Below are positions 1 to 5,569 of a stretch of 9,241 nt of DNA, in pieces. The position numbers and the translations under genes are program-made. The notes below the pieces were generated by a model. It made no database searches, had not been told where the DNA came from, and worked only from the letters and a program-made list of their open reading frames with translations. Position 1 is the first letter of the stretch, and the number at the start of each line of letters is the position of its first letter. The stretch is from Demequinaceae bacterium UBA4004 (lineage in GTDB: Bacteria > Actinomycetota > Actinomycetes > Actinomycetales > Demequinaceae), in contig DGBM01000301.1 in assembly GCA_002384765.1 (NCBI GenBank), forward strand, positions 1 through 9,241, given 5' to 3'.

Positions 1-260
1 ACCTTCTTGGCGCGCGGGGTGAAGGGGATGTGGCCGGACGGGGCGTGTGAGCCCTCGCCGATGATCTCCTGCACCTGCTCGCGGACGCCGTTGAGGGAGA
101 TGTCCATGGCCTCGAGGGCCTTGGCGGCAACGCCTTCGCCCTCGCGCACCAGGCCCAGCAGGATGTGCTCGGTCCCGATGTAGTTGTGGTTGAGCATGCG
201 CGCCTCTTCTTGGGCGAGCACCACCACACGACGGGCCCTGTCAGTGAACCGTTCGAACAT
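1..260 (-). CDS. clpC: ATP-dependent Clp protease ATP-binding subunit ClpC, N-terminal part
   Basis: This is the first 86 codons of a gene that leaves the window at its left edge. The protein begins MFERFTDRARRVVVLAQEEA and continues with LNHNYIGTEHILLGL and a VREGEGVAAKALE segment, the classic first Clp-N repeat of actinobacterial ClpC (MecB/ClpC1). ClpC is a cytoplasmic AAA+ unfoldase that feeds substrates to ClpP; the Clp-N domain binds adaptors and substrates. The two AAA+ modules lie outside the window, so they are inferred. The start is fixed by a strong AAGGAGG ribosome binding site at 267-273, 6 bp before the ATG. The gene is divergent from the small xre operon. Upstream are a candidate ClgR box and a leader that could fold over the ribosome binding site (separate entries). 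Identification is very secure. Confidence 0.97.
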   Translation of the reverse strand, partial: MFERFTDRARRVVVLAQEEARMLNHNYIGTEHILLGLVREGEGVAAKALEAMDISLNGVREQVQEIIGEGSHAPSGHIPFTPRAKK

Positions 261-268
261 CGTCGACC

Positions 269-294
269 TCCTTGGCCACAAGGAATGAGTCCTT
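269..294 (-). promoter_or_regulatory. clpC leader with two mutually exclusive hairpins over the Shine-Dalgarno
   Basis: In the clpC transcript direction the leader reads AAGGA, CTCAT, TCCTT, then GTGGCC, then AAGGAGG and the start. The middle TCCTT (280-284) can pair with the upstream AAGGA (290-294; 5 bp, 5-nt loop). It can instead pair with the ribosome binding site: UCCUUG with CAAGGA gives 6 bp closed by a UGGC tetraloop (269-284), plus a possible U-G pair. The pairing is directly visible in the sequence. A role in translational or temperature control is inference. Confidence 0.4.
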
Positions 295-307
295 ATGGTG
301 TGTGACC

Positions 308-355
308 AGGCTAACCACGTGCCCCCCGTCGGCATGTCCATGTTCGCGTTGGGCG
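308..355 (-). promoter_or_regulatory. clpC promoter region with candidate ClgR box
   Basis: GTTCGC-GTTGG-GCG at 342-355 (read on the plus strand) fits the GTTCGC-N5-GCG pattern described for ClgR, the actinobacterial activator of clp genes; on the minus strand it is CGC-CCAAC-GCG. A -10-like TAGCCT lies at 308-313 on the minus strand with no clear -35. If transcription starts near 300, the box is centred at about -48, a usual place for an activator. Promoter and start point are inferred; the box matches from memory of the published motif. Confidence 0.45.
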
Positions 356-396
356 TGAGAGTTGTGACCGCAGCGCAACAACCCCGAGTCGTCCGG

Positions 397-425
397 TTGA
401 CATATCGAGAATCGATGCATATCGT
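397..425 (+). promoter_or_regulatory. Sigma-70-type promoter of the small ORF / xre operon
   Basis: A perfect -35 hexamer TTGACA (397-402) is followed after exactly 17 bp by TATCGT (420-425), a fair -10 match of TAnnnT form. It points at the 38-codon ORF at 460 and the xre gene at 573. The -10 lies inside an inverted repeat (see the operator entry), which suggests that repressor binding would occlude RNA polymerase. Confidence 0.7.
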
Positions 426-450
426 TAAGCGATAATAACGACAAACGTTA
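403..450 (+). promoter_or_regulatory. Array of three 15-bp inverted repeats (putative operators) over the xre promoter
   Basis: Three sites share the form 5-N5-5: TATCG-AGAAT-CGATG (403-417), TATCG-TTAAG-CGATA (420-434, perfect) and TAACG-ACAAA-CGTTA (436-450, perfect). They start 17 and 16 bp apart, so they fall on nearly the same face of successive helical stretches. They cover the spacer, the -10, the likely transcription start, and run into the ribosome binding site. The natural candidate binder is the XRE protein encoded just downstream, acting as an autorepressor; that link is inferred. Confidence 0.6.
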
Positions 451-459
451 AGGAGTGTC

Positions 460-576
460 GTGACTGACGACACGCACACACTCGATCGAGCCGACCGCAT
501 CGGCCTCTACCTTGCCGTGGGTGGGGCCCTGCAACGGGGCGAACGCGTGCGCCGCGACACCGAGGGACTCGTATGA
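460..576 (+). CDS. 38-aa ORF resembling the C-terminus of DUF2975 proteins
   Basis: The ORF starts at a GTG four bases after AAGGAG (450-455) and reads MTDDTHTLDRADRIGLYLAV, then GGALQRGERVRRDTEGLV. Its stop overlaps the xre start in ATGA, so translation is probably coupled. The last half resembles the end of DUF2975 membrane proteins, which typically close with a hydrophobic stretch, RGxxLRxDxEGxV, and commonly sit just before a small YozG-like XRE gene. Here the membrane helices of a normal DUF2975 protein (roughly 150 residues or more) are missing, and the promoter and operators lie right against the GTG. I read it as either a deletion remnant kept because it couples translation to xre, or a small leader protein. 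The family resemblance is from memory and the segment is short, so the functional call is weak; the reading frame itself is well supported by context. Confidence 0.55.
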   Translation: MTDDTHTLDRADRIGLYLAVGGALQRGERVRRDTEGLV

Positions 577-803
577 GCCCGGCCGAGTCAGAGCCCAGCG
601 GCATCCACTGCCGGCTCGACGAGCTCCTCGCACAGCGCGGCATGACGCTTACTCGACTGAGTGAGATGGTGGGCGTTTCGCTCGTGAACCTGTCGGTGCT
701 CAAGAATGATCGGGCGCGCGCCATCCGCTTTTCGACGCTCGTGGCCATCTGTGAGGCCCTCGACTGCGAGGTCGGAGACCTGCTCGACCGTCGGGCGGCA
801 TAG
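573..803 (+). CDS. Small XRE-family HTH transcriptional regulator (YozG-like)
   Basis: A 76-residue protein made of little more than one Cro/C1-type helix-turn-helix. Residues about 15-70 contain LDELLAQRGMTLTRLSEMVG (helices 1-2), VSLVNLSVLKNDRARAIRFS (recognition region) and TLVAICEALDCEVGDLL, the usual C-terminal half of the domain. Residues 1-12 are a short polar extension. It is expected to be a cytoplasmic dimeric DNA-binding repressor. The ATG overlaps the stop of the 38-codon ORF and has GAGGG six bases upstream. Three inverted repeats over the operon promoter are plausible binding sites, which would make it autoregulated. The gene converges on dtd with only 5 bp between the stop codons and no visible terminator. 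The family assignment is secure; the regulon is unknown. Confidence 0.9.
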   Translation: MSPAESEPSGIHCRLDELLAQRGMTLTRLSEMVGVSLVNLSVLKNDRARAIRFSTLVAICEALDCEVGDLLDRRAA

Positions 804-808
804 GAGGC

Positions 809-1234
809 TTAGGTCTCGAGCAGGATCGTGATCGGCCCGTCGTTGGTGAGGGTCACGTCCATGTGGGCGCCGAACACCCCGGTGCCCACGGTGAGGCCGC
901 GCTCCCGCAGGGCGGCCGCCACGGCCTCGACGAGGGGCTCGGCCACGGGCCGCGGCGCCGCCTGATTCCAGGTGGGGCGGCGACCCTTGCGGGTGTCCGC
1001 ATACAGCGTGAACTGGCTGACGACGATGACGGGGGCATCCTCGTCGCTCACCGATCGCTCGTTGTCGAGGATGCGCAGGTCGGCGATCTTGCGGGCGATG
1101 GTCTGGGCCTGCTCCGGCCCGTCCTCGTGGGTGACCCCCACCAACGCGACGATGCCTTGGGCGTCGAATGCGGCAACCTCGACCCCGTCAACAACGACGG
1201 ACGCGCGCGACGCCCGTTGCAGTACGGCGCGCAT
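809..1234 (-). CDS. dtd: D-aminoacyl-tRNA deacylase
   Basis: A 141-residue protein (family usually about 145) that hydrolyses the ester bond of D-amino acids mischarged on tRNA, recycling the tRNA in the cytoplasm as a homodimer. The N-terminus [17 protein letters not shown] is typical. The catalytic SQFTLYAD motif lies at residues 73-80, followed by TRKGRRPTW. The Gly-Pro motif ([10 protein letters not shown], Gly133-Pro134), which reaches into the partner's active site, is intact. The start follows the stop of the DUF2516-like gene by 6 bp, with only a poor ribosome binding site (AGGGG), suggesting translational coupling. It is the last gene of the minus-strand run and converges on xre. I am very confident in the identity. 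Confidence 0.96.
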   Translation of the reverse strand: MRAVLQRASRASVVVDGVEVAAFDAQGIVALVGVTHEDGPEQAQTIARKIADLRILDNERSVSDEDAPVIVVSQFTLYADTRKGRRPTWNQAAPRPVAEPLVEAVAAALRERGLTVGTGVFGAHMDVTLTNDGPITILLET

Positions 1235-1240
1235 CGGCCC

Positions 1241-1588
1241 CTACCAGCCGCCGGTGTTGCGGTCGCTGCGCCCGCCGCCGGAGGGCCCCCGCCGGTGGGG
1301 GCCGAGTGCGGGCTTGACGCCCACGTGGTAGACGATCACGGCGACTGCCGCCGCGAGTCCCACGATGCCCAAGGGTCCGGACCCGCCGCCAAAGGGGTAC
1401 GGGAGCGAGATGAACAGGAGCGCCGTGGCAACCACGAGGATCACGACCCACAGCGTCTTGCTTTGCTTGCTGGCGCTGACGAAGGCGTCATTGGATCTGC
1501 GCGAGACATCGATCAGCGCCCATACTCCGGCGCCGAACGCCGCATATGAGATTGCGGCAACAACCAAGAACTGCAAAAACTGAAACAT
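1241..1588 (-). CDS. DUF2516-like small membrane protein
   Basis: A 115-residue protein with three predicted membrane segments (about residues 5-26, 45-63 and 70-90). The second is preceded by DAFVSASKQSKTLWVVIL, and the third ends in VIVYHVGVKPAL, before a basic, glycine-rich tail of about 20 residues. The order helix, DAFxxAxKxxKxxW, helix, helix, VYxxxVxPAL is that of actinobacterial DUF2516 proteins, whose function is not known. The ATG has a good GGAGGAGA ribosome binding site at 1591-1598. A -10-like TAACGT sits at 1607-1612 on the minus strand, so with dtd it may form a two-gene unit separate from ygfZ (64-bp gap). The membrane nature is clear from the sequence; the DUF name is from memory. 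Confidence 0.75.
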   Translation of the reverse strand: MFQFLQFLVVAAISYAAFGAGVWALIDVSRRSNDAFVSASKQSKTLWVVILVVATALLFISLPYPFGGGSGPLGIVGLAAAVAVIVYHVGVKPALGPHRRGPSGGGRSDRNTGGW

Positions 1589-1652
1589 GTGTCTCCTCCG
1601 CGAGTCACGTTAGCGGATCGTTGGGTGTCGCTGTCGCGCCCGCCTCGGCGGC

Positions 1653-2801
1653 CTAACTCATGTCGCCGCCGTCGGCGGCGCAGCCCTTTCCCATCAGCAG
1701 ACCCTTGGCCGTGGGCCCGGGCTTGGCGGGCCGATCTGCTGAGAAACCCTCGGCGTTCACGATGATCTCCTGGGCCGCGGCGACCGGCCCGTCCTCGCCC
1801 TCCACGTGGAGCGTGGCTTCCGGGTCCGTGGACCGCTTGAGCACGGCGAGGGCAATGGGCCCCAGCTCGTGGTGGCGGGCCACGGACGTCACCCGGCCCG
1901 CGGGCTTTCCGTCGGAAGCGAGCGTCACGGTCGCGCCTAGCGCGGGGAGGTCCGCGCCCGAACCATCCAGATGCAGCATCGTCAGCCGGCGCGGGGGCCG
2001 GCCCACATTGTGAACCTTCGCCACCGTCTCCTGCCCGCGGTAGCAGCCCTTGTGCAGGTGCACGGCGGTGCGCAGCCAGTCGAGCTCATGCGGAAGCGTG
2101 GTCTCGTCCACCTCGGTCGCGGCGCGCGGACGATGCGCGGCGATCCGAAGAGCTTCGGAGGCCCAGGTGCCGGCGAGGCGGGCGCCCGTAGCGAGTCGGG
2201 CGTCCACGGCTGCGGAGAGTTCGCCGCGAGGCACCAGCACGAGTCGCCACGCCCACGGGTCCGGCTGTGCCGAACCAGCGTCGGCATACGACGTTCCGCC
2301 CGGAGCGACGTGGGGCCACGGGTCCACCCAGGTGACCGCGCCGTCGTCCCCCGGAAGGGACGAGGGCTCGCCGATCGCTGCCCAGTCGGCCGTGGCATCG
2401 GCGACCTCGACGCGCAGCATGAAGCGCATCCGGTCCAGGAAGGCGGCAAGTCCCGCGGCGGTCTCCGTCATGAGCCACGCAGTCTCGCCGTCGTCCACCG
2501 CGGCGGCCACGTGTTCGATGCGCCCTTGCGGCGTCAGAATCATCAACTCGGTCGAGGCGCCGGGAGCCAGAGCCGCGACCTCCTGAGTGGTCAGCGAGTT
2601 CAGCCACGTCAGGCGGTCCGGACCTGTCACGGTCACCACGCCCAGATGGGATTGGTCCACGACCGCAGTGCCCGCCTCGAGCGCACGCTGCTCCGCCGTC
2701 GGGTCTCCGTAGTGCCAGGCCACGCCGGCGTCGGGTCCGTCGGCTGCCACCGCGCCTGGGCGTACGAGCAAGGGGGAAGAGGCAATCAGAGCGGAGGTCA
2801 T
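1653..2801 (-). CDS. ygfZ: Folate-binding protein YgfZ (GcvT-like)
   Basis: A 382-residue protein of the GcvT/YgfZ family. The diagnostic K-G-C-Y-x-G-Q-E signature is at residues 251-258 (KGCYRGQE), with Cys253 the conserved functional cysteine, followed by TVAKVHNVGRPPRRL. The N-terminal part (about 30-150) has the GcvT-like fold markers HLGVVTVTGPDRLTWLNSL and MILTPQGRIEH. YgfZ proteins bind tetrahydrofolate and are needed for assembly or repair of certain iron-sulfur enzymes, such as the radical-SAM enzyme MiaB in E. coli; they act in the cytoplasm. The start follows the stop of the UPF0678 gene by one base and lacks a clear ribosome binding site, so translation probably relies on coupling. 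Placement downstream of the DsrE/thioredoxin cluster fits a sulfur or Fe-S role. The C-terminus after about residue 350 is a polar, family-variable tail ending in GKGCAADGGDMS. Confidence 0.93.
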   Translation of the reverse strand: MTSALIASSPLLVRPGAVAADGPDAGVAWHYGDPTAEQRALEAGTAVVDQSHLGVVTVTGPDRLTWLNSLTTQEVAALAPGASTELMILTPQGRIEHVAAAVDDGETAWLMTETAAGLAAFLDRMRFMLRVEVADATADWAAIGEPSSLPGDDGAVTWVDPWPHVAPGGTSYADAGSAQPDPWAWRLVLVPRGELSAAVDARLATGARLAGTWASEALRIAAHRPRAATEVDETTLPHELDWLRTAVHLHKGCYRGQETVAKVHNVGRPPRRLTMLHLDGSGADLPALGATVTLASDGKPAGRVTSVARHHELGPIALAVLKRSTDPEATLHVEGEDGPVAAAQEIIVNAEGFSADRPAKPGPTAKGLLMGKGCAADGGDMS

Positions 2802-2802
2802 G

Positions 2803-3363
2803 TCAGGTCAACGTTCGGGTGGGCCGTGAGGATTCCTCGACGCGGGACATCCGGCCGGAAGCGTAGCTGCGCAAATCATTGCCAAACGCGGCGATGTCGA
2901 ACGCAAACATGAGTTCGCCGCTCACGTGGCCGTATAGCCGCGCGGCGCCGCCCACGTTCGGGGCCGATGCGGAGCGGGCCATCAGATCCGACGCAAGTTC
3001 GATTTTTCCGTTGCCCACCGCGCCGATCATGAGCGCGATCGAGCCGGAGGCATCCGCGAGCAGCAACTCCACCGGGTGGAGGCTTTCGCTCAGTTCGAGG
3101 CCCTCGGGGGTCTTGGGAGGTACCCGCCAATAGCCCTGCTCGCTCGACCAGACGGGACCGTCTTCGCCGTCGTCGCCCACCACGGTCCAGGTCGCGCGAT
3201 AGATCAGGTAGGGCCCGCCGTCGTGATCGAATGTCACATCGGACCGGAACTGGGTGCGAGGGATGTCGGGGTACTCGATCACGCCGCGACCGGACCACGA
3301 GCCCACCAGCCAAGCCAGGGGGTAGACCTCGGGTGCGAGATCGTCGGGCAGAACGAACGTCAC
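2803..3363 (-). CDS. UPF0678 / FABP-like (nitrobindin-type) beta-barrel protein
   Basis: A 186-residue protein with the opening of the UPF0678/nitrobindin family: LAWLVGSWSGRG (GxWxGxG at residues 21-27), then a QGYWRVPP segment near 76-83, and SESLHPVELLL around 92-102. Family members form ten-stranded lipocalin-like barrels; several bind heme through a C-terminal histidine and react with NO or peroxynitrite, while others have no known ligand. Here the C-terminal strand reads FDIAAFGNDLRSYASGRMSR (155-174), and the position where I expect the heme-binding His appears to be Tyr167, so heme binding may be lost or altered. The GTG start shares a GTGA overlap with the 36-codon gene upstream, which argues for coupling. 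The family is secure; the role is unknown. Confidence 0.85.
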   Translation of the reverse strand: MTFVLPDDLAPEVYPLAWLVGSWSGRGVIEYPDIPRTQFRSDVTFDHDGGPYLIYRATWTVVGDDGEDGPVWSSEQGYWRVPPKTPEGLELSESLHPVELLLADASGSIALMIGAVGNGKIELASDLMARSASAPNVGGAARLYGHVSGELMFAFDIAAFGNDLRSYASGRMSRVEESSRPTRTLT

Positions 3364-3470
3364 CGCTTAGGCGCGTTCAACACGCGCCACAACACTATGC
3401 CGGTGATCCACACGGTCGCGCTGAAAGAGGCAACCGCCAGGGCGATGAAGGTGGCTTCAAGTGCAGTCAT
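3360..3470 (-). CDS. 36-aa single-pass membrane protein
   Basis: A small gene between the DsrE-like and UPF0678 genes. The protein starts MTALEATFIALAVASFSATV and ends WITGIVLWRVLNAPKR: a short acidic N-terminus, one hydrophobic helix (about residues 7-29) and a basic C-terminus, predicting one transmembrane segment with the C-terminus inside. An in-frame TAG five codons upstream leaves this ATG as the only possible start of that reading frame. The stop overlaps the next gene's start (GTGA), the hallmark of a real coupled cistron. The ribosome binding site is weak (GGGGA). A TAGACT -10-like hexamer ends 9 bases before the ATG, so the message may have almost no leader. I do not recognise a family. 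It might recruit the soluble UPF0678 or DsrE partners to the membrane, but that is a guess. Confidence 0.65.
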   Translation of the reverse strand: MTALEATFIALAVASFSATVWITGIVLWRVLNAPKR

Positions 3471-3479
3471 GATGTCCCC

Positions 3480-3485
3480 AGTCTA
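3480..3485 (-). promoter_or_regulatory. Candidate -10 element ahead of the 36-aa membrane protein
   Basis: TAGACT on the minus strand matches the actinobacterial TAnnnT -10 consensus well and would start transcription about 3 bases before the ATG of the 36-codon gene. No clear -35 is visible at 16-18 bp. The 39-bp gap after the DsrE-like gene makes an internal promoter reasonable, but it remains unproven. Confidence 0.35.
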
Positions 3486-3509
3486 GGCACCGGTCTTCAG
3501 GAGTGCTGT

Positions 3510-3866
3510 TCAGTACACCAACGCAGTGGTGTCTGCTTCCAGGCTTTCCGCCACGAACGCGGCCGCACCCGCAATGCGGACCCCGTCAAGCAGGTCGTGC
3601 GAACCGATGTCCCGGCGCTCGATGCACTGAGTACAGACCGTGAGGGTTCCGGCGGCAAGCACCGCATCCCGCAATTGCGACAACGGCGGACTGTGCGGCA
3701 ACTCGACGTCATCGACGCCAGGCACGGCGTGGAACACCGCGTCACCCGTCAGCCACATGCTCACCTCGACGCCCGAAGCGGCCGCGGTCGCCGCGACCGT
3801 GAATGCCTGCACGAGCGCCTCAGGGCGTTCCGCGCCCCACGTGCACTTCACCACCAAGCGGGCCAT
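3510..3866 (-). CDS. DsrE family protein
   Basis: A 118-residue soluble protein. It starts MARLVVKCTWGAERPEALVQ and continues with a hydrophobic strand (VEVSMWLTGDAV), a second half containing TLTVCTQCIERRDI, and a C-terminal GVRIAGAAAFVAESL. This strand-helix order and the late cysteine motif match DsrE/DsrF-like proteins, a fold used in sulfur transfer. Cys78 and Cys81 form a CTQC pair and Cys8 lies in the first strand; any of these could carry persulfide, by analogy with the family. I chose the ATG at 3866, one base after the stop of the DUF4395 gene, because a longer reading frame up to 3941 would overlap that gene and adds only low-complexity sequence. The family is fairly secure; the sulfur acceptor or donor is not known. 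Confidence 0.88.
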   Translation of the reverse strand: MARLVVKCTWGAERPEALVQAFTVAATAAASGVEVSMWLTGDAVFHAVPGVDDVELPHSPPLSQLRDAVLAAGTLTVCTQCIERRDIGSHDLLDGVRIAGAAAFVAESLEADTTALVY

Positions 3867-3867
3867 G

Positions 3868-4314
3868 TCACGCCGCCTTGGTGGTGGCGCGCTTGAACAA
3901 CAGGTAGAGCTCGCAGCCCGCACAGAAGTTGAACACGCCATTCAGGAACGACGCGATCGCCACCAACGCCGCGAAGACATAGAAGCCAGCTTCCGCACCG
4001 GCGAGGCCCAGAAGGAGCCCGGCAGCCGCCATCACCAGGCCCATTTGCTGGGCGAAGCGCGGCGGGCGGAAGCTTTCCGTCTCGCTCGGGGCGCCGATGC
4101 GCGGACGCACCAGAGTGCGGAACAGCCACGACTGCACGGTGGCCTGCGGGCCCACGGTGGCGCCGGGCACAAACATCGCGGTCAGGACGGCCATGAGGAC
4201 GAAGCCGACGGCGTTGGCGCCCACCACGAGTGCGGCGAGCACGATCACGAACGTCACCAGCGCCCCAAAGCGGTAACCGCGCGGATCAATCTGGATGTCA
4301 GAACTGGGGGACAC
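3868..4314 (-). CDS. DUF4395 family membrane protein
   Basis: A 148-residue integral membrane protein. The sequence opens with SSDIQIDPRGYRFGALVTFV, typical of DUF4395 (D-x-R-x-x-R-F). Predicted helices are near residues 15-32, 34-50, 89-106 and 109-127. The end carries FNFCAGCELYLLF with a CxxC pair (Cys131, Cys134) at the membrane boundary, then a basic tail. DUF4395 proteins often neighbour thioredoxin and sulfurtransferase genes in actinobacteria; their reaction is unknown. The GTG start is set by a strong AAGGAGG (4319-4325) four bases upstream. A -10-like TAGGAT at 4338-4343 (minus strand) lies in the 80-bp gap after the thioredoxin gene and may give a separate promoter. The family is fairly secure; a thiol relay with the thioredoxin-like and DsrE neighbours is inference. 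Confidence 0.88.
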   Translation of the reverse strand: MSPSSDIQIDPRGYRFGALVTFVIVLAALVVGANAVGFVLMAVLTAMFVPGATVGPQATVQSWLFRTLVRPRIGAPSETESFRPPRFAQQMGLVMAAAGLLLGLAGAEAGFYVFAALVAIASFLNGVFNFCAGCELYLLFKRATTKAA

Positions 4315-4394
4315 GAGACCTCCTTAGTAGGGACGCCATCCTATCGGGACGCCTCCGATTCGGCCCCCGATCGCTCGGCGGCGGGCTCTGAAGA

Positions 4395-4832
4395 CTAGAT
4401 CGAATACTCGCCTGGGGGAGGCAATTCGTCCAGGGCCTCACGCACCTGCGCCTCCGAGGGCGCGCCGTTCATGCGCGACACCACGACGCCGTTGGCATCC
4501 AACACCAACGTGGTGGGGGTTCGCATGATGTCCAGGCGCCGTGCGAGGTCCAGCCGCTCAGAGGCGTCGATCTCAATGTGGCTGACGTGGGTGTACTCCT
4601 GGGCCACCCGCAGCAGCAGCGCGCGGGTGGGCGGGCACTTGGCGCAGATGGGCGTAGAGAATTGCACGAACGTGGCACGCAGGCCGCGCGGTGCGCCAAG
4701 GTCGTCGGGTGTCAGCGCGCCCGGAACGTGCACGTGCTGAACGCGCCCTTGACGCCTGGACCACCACAGGTACGCCATCGCGCTGGCGGCCAAGACCACC
4801 ACCACCGCGGCGAGCCTGATCAGGGCGTCCAT
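4395..4832 (-). CDS. Membrane-anchored thioredoxin-like protein
   Basis: A 145-residue protein with an N-terminal hydrophobic anchor (residues 3-24, followed by WWSRRQGR) and a thioredoxin fold. LRATFVQFSTPICAKCPPTR places the CxxC active site as CAKC at 63-66, unlike the usual CGPC. The cis-proline loop MRTPTTLV (Pro106) and the following LDANGVVVSRMNGA are normal. The basic residues just after the anchor predict the thioredoxin domain on the cytoplasmic side; the reverse orientation cannot be excluded. It would exchange disulfides or supply reducing power to partners. The reading frame stays open up to 5444, but the real start is the ATG at 4832, two bases after the stop of the upstream membrane protein gene, where the hydrophobic segment begins. 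Only a weak GGTGGG precedes it, so coupling is likely. Confidence 0.88.
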   Translation of the reverse strand: MDALIRLAAVVVVLAASAMAYLWWSRRQGRVQHVHVPGALTPDDLGAPRGLRATFVQFSTPICAKCPPTRALLLRVAQEYTHVSHIEIDASERLDLARRLDIMRTPTTLVLDANGVVVSRMNGAPSEAQVREALDELPPPGEYSI

Positions 4833-4834
4833 GT

Positions 4835-5569
4835 TCAGCCCACCAGCAGTCTGCCACTGAGGTACACGAGCACCCCCGAGGACAGCACGGGAGTGATTCC
4901 CGACGCGATCGCGGCTAAGACGTGGCGCGGCGCGGGTTCGCGAGTGGCGAGTTCCGTCACCGTCACGACGGAGGCGGCGCCGACGACACCCACCAGCGAC
5001 CCGCCGGCCCAACTGATGGAGTCGAACACGTATCCCAGCACGCCACCAGTGGCGGTGCCGAAGATCAACGCGATGATCGAGTTCACGGTGGGCCGCTTGG
5101 TGGTGACGGCGGCCAGCCCTGCCACGGCGATGGCAGCCGCACCCGCCACCACCAAGTCGGCGGCTCCCGGGGTGCGATTGGCAGCCACCCATGCGCCTGC
5201 GGAGACGGCGACGAAGGCGCCCGACATCATCCCGGTCACCGAGGTGACGGCTCGGCCGGGAGGGGACGGGAAGAAGACCTCGGCGGCGAGGGATAGGAGC
5301 ACTGCCGCGCCGGCGGCCGCGACGGCATAGCGCAAGTAGGGTTCCCCACGGCCCAATCCGACCGCAACCACCGATATCGCACCGGAGGCGGCGATGATGA
5401 CGCTGCCGACCTTGCGCCGATACACGCGCAGGAGGCGTGGCCAACCGAAGGCGGCCACCGCGATCAGCGCGCTCACTCCCAAGGCCAGAAAACGCGTGCC
5501 ATAGAAGCCCGCAACCGCCACGACGGTGGCGGCAGCGAACGTCGCCGTGGCTCGCGTCGAGGGGTTCAC
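4835..5569 (-). CDS. Polytopic membrane protein of unknown function
   Basis: A 244-residue, very alanine/valine-rich protein with about eight or nine predicted membrane segments (near residues 8-21, 25-42, 54-73, 79-98, 107-130, 137-155, 163-182, 186-205 and 216-238). I recognise no catalytic or transport motif. Loops include PRLLRVYRRKVGS, FFPSPPGRAVTS and TKRPTVNS, all positively charged and therefore probably cytoplasmic. The frame is open much further upstream, but that part overlaps glnR on the other strand, so I place the start at the GTG at 5569 (VNPSTRATAT); no good ribosome binding site is visible there, making the exact start uncertain. It is the first gene of the minus-strand run, tightly followed by the thioredoxin-like gene, and divergent from glnR across 55 bp. 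A candidate -10 (TACCGT, 5595-5600) overlaps the glnR control region. Confidence 0.75.
   Translation of the reverse strand: MNPSTRATATFAAATVVAVAGFYGTRFLALGVSALIAVAAFGWPRLLRVYRRKVGSVIIAASGAISVVAVGLGRGEPYLRYAVAAAGAAVLLSLAAEVFFPSPPGRAVTSVTGMMSGAFVAVSAGAWVAANRTPGAADLVVAGAAAIAVAGLAAVTTKRPTVNSIIALIFGTATGGVLGYVFDSISWAGGSLVGVVGAASVVTVTELATREPAPRHVLAAIASGITPVLSSGVLVYLSGRLLVG

Noticed and set aside
804..808. Terminator between xre and dtd
   Set aside because: Only 5 bp separate the two convergent stop codons, and no hairpin with a T-run is seen nearby.
863..1549. Long plus-strand open frame over dtd and the DUF2516-like gene
   Set aside because: It lies opposite two well-supported minus-strand genes; its protein is low-complexity and Gly/Arg-rich with no domain, as expected of a GC-rich antisense frame.
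1971..2912. 313-codon plus-strand open frame over ygfZ
   Set aside because: Antisense shadow of ygfZ, which carries the KGCYRGQE signature; composition is Arg/Gly-rich and lacks motifs.
4833..5444. N-terminal extension of the thioredoxin-like frame
   Set aside because: It overlaps the membrane protein gene and is Arg/Gly/His-rich; the true protein begins with the hydrophobic anchor at 4832.
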